From NCBI GenBank assembly GCA_029237695.1, contig CM055278.1, forward strand, positions 69,989,188 to 70,053,187: DNA of 64,000 nucleotides, in the 5' to 3' direction. This document shows, piece after piece, positions 56,576 to 64,000 of the stretch. The notes beneath the pieces were generated by a model. It had not been told where the DNA came from and did no database searches. It was given only the letters and a program-made list of their open reading frames with translations. Position 1 is the first letter of the stretch. Each line of letters starts with the position of its first letter. Origin of the DNA: Conchocele bisecta (taxonomy: Eukaryota > Mollusca > Bivalvia > Lucinida > Thyasiridae). Made by a program: the position numbers and the translations under genes.

Positions 56576-57010
56576 AGGTGCATTATCACGTGGTTATAAC
56601 AACAACAACAGTGACTGAAAATGTTGAAATCTCGCCCACTCCAAAGTAAGTATTATTTGAAATTTTCCTTAATATGAAACGGATTTTGACGAAATATGGC
56701 ACAGCAAACGCGTCTTCATGAACTGCATTTGGTCGTCCATGGAGTTCGGCACAGACTTATGAAGTTTTTGCGAAGAATCGATTTCCGTGTCTACCGATAC
56801 GGAAATCGATTCTTCGCAAAAACGACATAAGTTTGGGCCAACGTACAGAGACCATCAAATGCAGCTTAACAAGACGCGTTTGATGAGCCATATTTCATCA
56901 AAATCCGTGAAGTAATAAGACAATTATATAAAACAATACGTACTTTGAATCGGATGGATTCTGGAAGTTTGAGTACTTGTTGTTGTTGTTAGTACCACGT
57001 GATCATACAC
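56576..57010. mobile_element. ~430-bp fold-back element
   Basis: The arms pair over nearly the whole length: TTATCACGTGGTTATAACAA with GTTAGTACCACGTGATCA, AAACGGATTTTGACGAAATA with ATTTCATCAAAATCCGTGAA, and ACGGAAATCGATTCTTCGCA in the stem centre near 56790. There is no coding capacity beyond chance frames. Confidence 0.75.
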
Positions 57011-57268
57011 CTTGAATATATGAGATATGTTACAGTGATGAATGATGAGTGGTGACAGCAAAAGCTGTCTGTTAGAATTTAATGCTAAATAAACGGTCGT
57101 GAGTTTGTTTGTCCTTCTGGTAACGTCACACTTTGTTGATGATATAGAGACAGCATATGAAGCATTTGTGCTGCGTGCTGGTCCCGAGTTGTGGAAGTAT
57201 AACACGTGGGCTGTTGCGAAACGACCGGGTACCAGATATTGTTGTTTGATATCCTCCAAGGTTGCCAT
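56924..57268 (-). CDS. Uncertain small open frame / possible first exon
   Basis: A 114-codon frame starts at 57268 (MATLEDIKQQYLVPGRFATA) with a good context, CACCATGG. Upstream on the same strand are CCAAT (57284-57288), two CACGTG boxes (57300-57305 and 57321-57326) and a GGGCGTGG-type GC box. The second half of the frame runs into the fold-back element at 56576-57010, which argues that only the first 50 or so codons could be real, as an exon with an unseen donor. I recognise no family. The CCAAT box is unusually close to the ATG. Confidence 0.25.
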   Translation of the reverse strand: MATLEDIKQQYLVPGRFATAHVLYFHNSGPARSTNASYAVSISSTKCDVTRRTNKLTTVYLALNSNRQLLLSPLIIHHCNISHIFKVYDHVVLTTTTSTQTSRIHPIQSTYCFI

Positions 57269-57539
57269 GGTGCGGGAGCTGTGATTGGTTGACGTGTGTC
57301 ACGTGGGCGTGGCTCCGGGACACGTGCATGTGAGATCTCCGGATCAGGTGTGGCATGGACATCTGTAAATAGGGATCCGACATTTAACCACTTTGGAAAT
57401 ACAGATAAGGTGGCATATTTCGGTCATCAAGTTAACGTGATAGCTAAGCTAGCTCAACACACCTTATAATTCGTCTTAACGACATCATTAATGCGCCACA
57501 CATACGACTTAATAACTGGCCACGGCGGCGATAAATACA

Positions 57540-58262
57540 ATACAATATACAATACAATATTATTTATTAGCATTAAACATGTACAATGTTTTTCGTTATA
57601 TACATAAATAGTCAAAGAGTGAGTGAAATCGTTTAAAGATGTATCACAATAGTATAACCATTGTCTGAAGTTGGAAGTGTCGAGCGTTAGAAGTAGCCTG
57701 CGACGACATGCGTCGCTGTATTTGTATGGAACGTATATTTTTAGGGCAGATTGAGAATGTGTGCAAGTGACGTCGTATGTTGGCAGAAGCCACCAGAGCA
57801 GGTGCGAAATAGCTTTCTCACTGACTCCGGAGGCTCAGCCCACCAACGATGTCATATAATTAGTCCGCCCTCATAACCATGAGGTGGCATGTCCTACAGG
57901 CCACATCTAACACTAGACCACAACCGCCGATATAATAGATTCTCGTCCTTGAAATGCGGTATGTCAATACTTGCTAATGTTAGTTAGTTTGACCGTTGAT
58001 TTTGTACCCATCAGTTGGTCAAATTTATTTAATGTCGGCCAACGACAGTAGTAGTAGGCGAAATGTTTTCTTCTTAGGTCATCATAACACGGGCACACAA
58101 GGAGAAAATGGTACTCATCTTCTACCATTCTCATGTTACAATATGTACACAGTCTATCAGTCCTTGGCGTGTTGTAATAGCGACCAGTTTCTATTGTCAG
58201 AGTATGTGATTATGCCCTAAATTGGCGAAGCGTGATACAATGTATTAAGTCTTTTTTTGTTC
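57540..58262 (-). pseudogene. 3' end of a non-LTR retrotransposon reverse-transcriptase ORF, decayed
   Basis: On the minus strand, from about 58262 to 57975, the frame reads RLCTYCNMRMVEDEYHFLL, then a Cys-Pro-Cys, then YYYCRWPTLNKF. This is the C-terminal Cys-rich block (C-x2-C ... H-F-x4-C) typical of reverse-transcriptase ORFs in animal LINE-type elements. A TAA interrupts it near 58220, and a TGA at about 57963 lies before residues that would continue the block. The AT-rich sequence down to about 57540 (ACAATACAATATACAATACA) may be its 3' UTR and tail. No polymerase domain or intact element is present. Confidence 0.7.
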
Positions 58263-58419
58263 TTAATTTTGTCAAACATATAGTGGGCAGTATCGTCTTT
58301 TGACAAGTTCTTTAGCTTTGGCCTATTTAATATTTACATATTTTTACTAGTGGGCACCTACGTATGTGTTTGAGTGATCAAACGTTTACTAATTGTGGTG
58401 TCCAGTATTGCGTATGGGT

Positions 58420-58615
58420 TAAGTAGTATTACCACATCTTTGATGCATTTTCTAGTGTTGCTTCTGCATTTACACAGCACATCGGCAATGTATGGACTTG
58501 AGGATGTGATAACACAGTTAGATTACGTTCGTCCGCATGTACGATCGACACTCCACTCGGTAAAGCTCGCGGATTATCTCCTCGTACATGCAGACGAACT
58601 GTGATCTAAGGGTGG
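58420..58615. mobile_element. Element matching 45490-45770
   Basis: It shares CACATCTTTGA, TTTACACAGCACAT and TTGAGGATGTGATAACAC and the hairpin TTCGTCCGCATGTACGATCG / GTACATGCAGACGAAC. It lies a few bases past the homeobox stop codon at 58636. Confidence 0.6.
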
Positions 58616-58635
58616 CTTATGCCACCCGTATTGTA

Positions 58636-60969
58636 CTAGTTATATGGGCGGAGTGGCGTACATGTATGTGCACCTGTATCGATGGGAGGCATGTCCAGTT
58701 TTGTGACGTCCACCTTCGGCGCCAATCCCTTTCTCCACTTGGCGCGTCGGTTCTGGAACCATATCTGTAACAGGCATATGGAGTTTTCATTCAGTGTCAG
58801 CCAATTAATACCAATGTGTTTAAATTCCGAAGGTGAGGTATTTTAAGAAGCGTTTGTAACTCAAGAGGAACTGACAACTAAACGGGCACATATGAGACTC
58901 GCCATGCGATTTTGTACATATACGGACATCTGCGATATTTCATGAAATACATTTACAGAAAATTGGATATTTTCCGTAAATGACTTTAGAAGTCGACACA
59001 AATTTCGGAGTGCATGCGGAATAGCATGTACTCTAAATTTGTTAAATTGTACACCTTATAAGTCGTCTTGACTACATAATTATCGCGTCGATACGTGTTA
59101 CTAATTAATCAAGACGATATAATCTGGACATGATAAATTAACACGAAACCTCGTAAAATACGTGATACTGCCCACTTGTGACATCGATTTTTTTACTTTA
59201 ATTTCTGCACTTTTTTGCTAGTCAAATACAGTACCGCGACTTAATACATTAAAATCTCGTCTTTGACGACTTACTAACTTATCAAGACGAGATAACATGT
59301 CATAACATAGATGTCAGTAAAGCGCAATATCACGTTTTAGACTAGATTCTCTGTTTGTTATCGCGTCCAATTTATCTCGTCTTGACGCGATAATTATGTA
59401 GGTATGACGACTTAGCTATCACATTATCACGTTAAGTAGATTTAAGAAATATGTCACCATAGAAACCATCCAACAATATGATCGATGAACACAATACCTC
59501 GGTATGGGATCACGTGGTATATTGTTTATGCTGTATTAATGGCGGCGCCCATGAGGTATCATGTAAATCTTATTTGTTCATCAATTACTGCGGTTTCTTC
59601 CTTTTAATGATGACCATGTTCCACCGTTAACACTACGAGTCCGACAATACTAAATTTAGCAACATTAGTTATGTAGTTAGTCTGAACATACTGCAGATAA
59701 ATTTGAATCGAACCTTCGATTTCGTCTGATTCAAATTTATCTTCAGAATGTTCAGACTAACTACACAAGTAATACTGCTAAATTTGGTATTGGCGGACAC
59801 GTAGTATTAACGGCTGGAATATGGTCATCATTAAAAGGAAGAAACCGCAATCGTATTGATGAAACATAAGACTTACCTGAGATCTGCCATTACGGCAGTG
59901 TAAACAATAGACCACGTGATCCCATACCCTGAATACTCTTTACGTGTGTACCTGTACACGTGATTCGTTGAGGTCGAGTTTGCGGGCCAGAGTTTCCCTG
60001 GTAACGACGTCGGGATACGGCGCCCGCCGGAACGCTTTCTCCATCTCCCTCAGCTGGTGTTGGCTAAACGTTGTCCTGGATTAAGATAATTCATTTTTAG
60101 TTTATATTTAAGGGTGGGAATTGGCTCGAAGACCTTCCATACCCGGACATATAAGTCCAAAAAGGCCGAATTTTGAAGTGTTTTATGTGATATTTGTTGG
60201 TGCAAGGCGGATAGATGTGTATAATTGTGTGCCTAAATGAGGCAATGTTCAGGTCCAATATGGTCCTGTAATTCAGCGATCCCGGTATGAAAGAATGAAT
60301 TGGTATTGTTGTCATATATTACCGCAATACCCTAGCTAGTCTATAACAACGGGGGCGTATAGTTAAGTTGGGTAGTCGGGGTATAGAGTGGGTGTCTAAA
60401 CAACGGGCGTATAGTAAGTTAGTTGTAGTCTATAACAACGGGTGTGAAGTGTCTATAACAACGGGTATAGTAAGTTGTACTACCAACGGGATAAGTTGTA
60501 CATTGTATGTGTTTCTTTTCCTTTTCACGAGCGAGTATTTACTTACTAAATTACAAATTTGCATTTTACATCATGCATCTGTTTGAATCTAGATTTAATA
60601 AATTACCATGGAACCTCTCTAAACCTGACATACAAAATGATATCTATGGGTTTCTTTGTCATTTATCTCAAGTGGTAATGCCTGTTCATGATCGCATAGC
60701 ACACAACTATGATACGGAATAATAATACATGTATGCCTGATTTACAGTGAAACATCGCTAAACCGGACAGTCTCCCAGGGTGTCCGGTTTAGCGAGGTTC
60801 CACTGTAATACATATGCATAGTTTATGGATAGGGTTAGAGATTAACTATGGTTATTTAACTGTACCTGTGACGTGGTCTCTTCCCATCACTCGTCTCGGT
60901 CAGATGGTCCGTACCCATAACCCAGCTGGCTTCCGGTTGTGACGTCAGGGCATTGAACACAACCTCCAT
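58636..60969 (-). CDS. PRD-class homeobox protein, complete, three exons, 118 aa
   Basis: Exons on the minus strand: 60969-60866, 60075-59952 and 58764-58636 (stop TAG). The junctions are AG|G (phase 2) and CAG|ATA (phase 0). A homeodomain fills residues 31-90: '[16 protein letters not shown]' (helix 1), '[18 protein letters not shown]' (linker and helix 2) and '[15 protein letters not shown]' (helix 3). W48, F49, N51 and R53 are kept. Residue 50 is Gln, the paired-like type, and the intron between homeodomain positions 46 and 47 is the one common in PRD-class genes. Position 16 is Met rather than Leu. There is no paired domain, OAR tail or octapeptide; only 30 residues precede and 28 follow the homeodomain. 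It is a sequence-specific nuclear DNA-binding protein, probably recognising TAAT-type palindromes as a dimer. I cannot place it in a named PRD family. Confidence 0.92.
58940..59450. repeat. Inverted-repeat region in homeobox intron 2
   Basis: GTCGTCTTGACTACATAATT near 59062 is mirrored by AATTATGTAGGTATGACGAC near 59390. ATCAAGACGA blocks occur in both orientations in between. It is a diffuse fold-back of about 400 bp. Confidence 0.55.
59480..59935. mobile_element. ~450-bp fold-back element in homeobox intron 2
   Basis: The arms pair over their full length: GGTATGGGATCACGTGGT with ACCACGTGATCCCATACC, TGCGGTTTCTTCCTTTTAAT with ATTAAAAGGAAGAAACCGCA, and TAGTTAGTCTGAACATACTG with its mirror. 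The stem tip is AAATTTGAATCGAACCTTCG. The element ends about 20 bp from the exon 2 donor at 59952. Confidence 0.8.
60076..60865. other. Homeobox intron 1
   Basis: It contains a degenerate tandem tract of 'TATAACAACGGG' and 'GTATAGTAAGTT' (60325-60490). At 60740-60812 is a short palindrome, TACAGTGAAACATCGCTAAA / TTTAGCGAGGTTCCACTGTA. The CAGTGNAACNTCG ends with TA flanks resemble pogo-like (Tc1/mariner) MITEs; one end of the same type is at 62368-62395. Confidence 0.6.
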
Positions 60970-61364
60970 ATTGAACAGATGTCGATCTCGGTATAATATA
61001 ATTGTTTTGTGACAACACGGCTAATCTGTTATAATATGTGATTACGATGGAAGATATGTCAATTGTTGCTACGTCACGTAATGAGCGCTGCGTGACTGCA
61101 TCATTGTTGTTATAAATATCCTTTGGTCGAAGACCGGGAAGTCATATGGCACATTCACATCCTTAAATATCGAATGAATTGATAAATTTGTCCGAGATAA
61201 AACTGTATATGCATGGTAATTATTATATTTTATCTGGTAACAAGTAGCACCGGTTTATTGGCAATTGGCATAGTGGTTGTTCCGTTAGGAATGTTTATAC
61301 ACACAATGGCATAGTCATGATAGTAGAAACAGAACTACACACTAGTTATAACTTAAACATTAAA
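60970..61364. other. 5' flank of the homeobox gene
   Basis: On the minus strand an E-box CATCTG (60976-60981) and an AT-rich TATATTATA-like tract (about 60990-61002) lie just upstream of the ATG. TGACGTCA also occurs inside exon 1. No further exon is visible. Confidence 0.35.
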
Positions 61365-61813
61365 GGTACATGCCAACTCAGTAGGCACAAACTGTTCTTT
61401 ATATAAGAGACATCATCTGAGACATTTTCAGGCAAAATAAACGTTCATTCACCATTACCCCACGTATTGATTGGCATTATAATACATTTTATATCAGACG
61501 GAAATTTCCACACTGATATCAGGGGCGATAACCGTGTTTCATTAAAATGTTAACGGACATTACTATTTATTCTCTATCTATATAATCTGTCGAAAATATT
61601 ATTTTTTCAGGTGACTCATTTAATTAGTATAAATAACTAAAAAATATCATGCCTCAATTGCATATGCAAATAGCCTGATACTACCACCATCAGTAAACTA
61701 TCTGTATAGCGGGCACTCGTAATTTTTAGAACTGGTGGAATAGTGACACATTTATACACTTAATTCGTATAAAGAACATTTTGCGCCTATTGAGTGGGTA
61801 TATATGTACCTTT
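61365..61813. mobile_element. TIR element, ends 'AAAGGTACATGCC'
   Basis: It begins TTAAAGGTACATGCCAACTC and ends ATTGAGTGGGTATATATGTACCTTTAA, sharing ATCTGTATAGCGGGCACTCG and TAGTGACACA with the copy at 44285-44475. This copy has about 260 bp more interior. Confidence 0.7.
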
Positions 61814-62274
61814 AAATACCTCCATATATGAATTGCTACACTACGGGTGTAGGTGCAGGTAAATATACACACACCAAGTCACCGCACATGTTTAATAGAT
61901 CACACTTCTGTTTTAATCTCTAAGCCATCCCTCGTTCTATCTTAATGTAATTTCCTTTAATGTCCCAGAGTGAAGCGTCCACTATTTCCACTGTTTATTT
62001 AATACCGAATGGTACGGAATCGTCAATTCATTTCCATTCATATAACCGACAGTTCATTTATATACGGCCGTTATAATAGCAACATGTGCACACGAGCCGC
62101 AATCAAATGTCAGGTTCTGATTAATTTAATACAACTGCCATTTGTTATCCCAAATGTCCATAATTTTCAGGAATTAAGCCGTTTGACGGTCTCGTGACAA
62201 AACATGCTTCTATATGCGCCACAATGGGACGCTGGTCTACGAAATTGCATGTGCTTCTAATAAACTTTATGTGG

Positions 62275-62735
62275 CAGTGACTGAAGAAATGAGGATAAAA
62301 ACATTTACGATCGGTGTAGAGCCAGACCAGTCTGCGCAGTCTGGGCAGGGTCTACATCATTCGCAAATACAGTGGAACCCCTCTAAACCGGACAGTGTAG
62401 ACCATAATTAGGCGGCATGAGCAAACTAGAAGATCAGGAATTAGACTGACCAGAAGTCCCATAAGCCGCATTTCTGGCGTCACCGTCGTATATGATGCTG
62501 TGAATGGAGAAATGGGGTCTATGGGATTTGTGACCAGTGCAGCTCCTTATCAAATATCACACTTCTGCAGCCTGATAACGATCTATATTGCTCGTTAGAA
62601 GCATGGCAGGTGTTTCAATTATGGAATGGCGAACAGTGCAGATCCTGATCAAACTGTGCGGATGCACATGCTGATCTGGATCTACACTGGTCGCAAAACC
62701 AGTCATGCACCATTTCTCCAGTCACATTCACATAT
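62275..62735. mobile_element. Palindromic repeats (GTGACTGGAG family full copy and fragment)
   Basis: 62275-62350 is a fragment. 62498-62733 is a full copy with GTGAATGGAGAAATGGGGTC and CACCATTTCTCCAGTCACAT ends and the CAGTGCAGATCCTGATCA interior. Confidence 0.7.
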
Positions 62736-63139
62736 ATGCGAATACGAACAGTGTAGACAGTAGATCCCATTTGTCTCTGCAAGCGAGTACGCCTTATGTG
62801 CCTCTACGCTTGTGTCAAACGTCGCAAGGTCTATTTTTCCAATCGAAGTCAATTACTGGATGATGTTAGTTACTAAATAGGACCCCTAATTACGCGGGAA
62901 TTACCAATTTAATAGAAAACCCAACGTGCATAAATATAGGAGGCCTATCAGCTATACTAGTATACATTATAATATTCATTGTTTTCAAATGTGAAAGAGG
63001 ATGAATTTACTTACATGTATATCACTGAACTGCGGAATAAATTGCCAAATTTAATTAATAATTATAACCATTTCTTTTTTTTTCAAATTGTAAAACTGAT
63101 ATCAAAACCGCAGCCGGAAATTGCCAACTTTCTACATAA

Positions 63140-63425
63140 TTCAGGATGGCAGGGGCGTCGGAACAGGTCCGGCAGGTCCGGCGACTGCCGGATCAAATAA
63201 TTTCGACATATTTTCAATTCATATATATATATAACGGAATGTAAAATTTTTTTTGCAATTTTTCTCATTTCTCATCAGAAGTGTACGTTGTTACCACTCA
63301 GTTGAACCGTCTCGGCGAGACGGTTCAACTGAGTGGTAACAACATACACGTTGGGTGGGTAGCGGGTGCACCCACTAGATTCGCCGGACCAATCTTATGA
63401 TGCTTCCGATGCCCCTGGACTGTTT
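63140..63425. mobile_element. TIR element with GGCAGGGGCGTCGGAAC ends
   Basis: GGCAGGGGCGTCGGAA at the left and TTCCGATGCCCCTG at the right are inverted. Inside is a perfect hairpin, ACTCAGTTGAACCGTCTC / GAGACGGTTCAACTGAGT at 63296-63340, and GGTCCGGC / GCCGGACC pairs. Confidence 0.7.
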
Positions 63426-63553
63426 ACTTGAGGTATGCTGAATAGGCTAACCCCTATTCCCAATGCACATACAACCATTGCACGGTTATTTACATGCATT
63501 AATAAGTGCATATGTAATACATGTACATCATCCATGTTATAATTCTATTTGCA

Positions 63554-63863
63554 GAGGTCCAGATAAGTTTTGTATCTAAAGAGTATTATACACCCATATT
63601 TCAAATTCAATACGTAGTTTACTTTTACAAATGCATTATTGATTTTCTTCATTATTAAATAGGAAACAAATGATAAAAAACATTTTTTTTTAAACATTCA
63701 TTTATTTTAGCTGCTCAACTGAGTAAATGCTTAACTTTATTACATTATTTTAACTATTCAATTGCTGTGAGTATTTTGTACTCCCACATTTGATAATCAA
63801 TGCGTATTCTGCTAAAATAAGTGCGTAAATTACGCCAATACGCAGCTTATCTGGAGCTCTGTA
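63554..63863. mobile_element. Diverged CTCCAGATAAG-family MITE
   Basis: The ends are AGAGGTCCAGATAAG and CTTATCTGGAGCTCTG. It keeps the TACGCAGCTTATCTGGAGC terminus but the interior is almost unrelated to the other copies. Confidence 0.65.
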
Positions 63864-64000
63864 TAATACTGTGTATATCAAATATATTTATTCTATTTGT
63901 TTCATCTATATGTGCAAGGTACGTCTCAATTTGTGATCGTTTGACGTTAACAAATTGACACAACGAGTACCATATCAGCGCATGGGTGGCTACATCGAGA

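Noticed and set aside
57099..57284. 61-codon plus-strand frame overlapping the uncertain minus-strand frame
   Set aside because: No family resemblance and no splice or promoter support in that orientation.

Overview
The window is eukaryotic, AT-rich and intron-rich DNA, most likely from a bivalve mollusc. The protein-coding genes are animal genes split by GT/AG introns. The spaces between exons are packed with short palindromic transposons, tRNA-related SINE pieces and tandem-repeat elements that end in runs of ACGG, a texture I associate with bivalve genomes. The organism call is an inference. There is no bacterial operon, CRISPR array or rRNA. Almost all long open frames are chance frames inside repeats. 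The real genes had to be assembled exon by exon from splice sites and matching reading phases.

Layout, left to right. (1) 467-1570, minus: the first two coding exons of a C5orf34-like gene that continues beyond the left edge. (2) 1.6-10.8 kb: repeats, including a 162-bp tandem array (5.2-6.1 kb) and a 2.08-kb fold-back element with 10-11-bp target duplications (7370-9445). (3) 10883-15550, plus: a complete five-exon gene for a 293-residue single-pass membrane protein that I cannot assign to a family. It has a signal peptide, six ectodomain cysteines, one transmembrane helix and a repeat-bearing tail with two Y-x-N motifs. (4) 15.6-24.7 kb: a graveyard of MITE-like palindromes. (5) 24721-40583, minus: ATP6AP2, the V-ATPase accessory subunit / (pro)renin receptor, eight coding exons. 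Its introns hold arrays of 150-170-bp repeats. Its last exon carries an apparent one-base frameshift before the conserved cytoplasmic tail. (6) 44756-55064, plus: a complete SLC23/NAT-family transporter body of 13 exons, with a proposed ATG-only first exon at 43027. It is arranged head-to-head with ATP6AP2. (7) 55.1-58.6 kb: repeats, a fold-back element, the decayed 3' end of a non-LTR retrotransposon, and one uncertain small exon. (8) 58636-60969, minus: a complete three-exon PRD-class homeobox gene of 118 residues. (9) 61-64 kb: repeats only.

The genes do not form an obvious pathway. ATP6AP2 supports V-ATPase assembly and Wnt signalling, SLC23 moves ascorbate or nucleobases, and the homeobox protein is a DNA-binding regulator. 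The observations most worth a second look are the unassigned receptor-like protein, the ATP6AP2 frameshift and partial exon copy, the Q-type signature motif in the SLC23 transporter, the possible second copy of the homeobox first exon inside SLC23, and a central GTCTC/GAGAC hairpin that recurs in several otherwise different palindromic elements.
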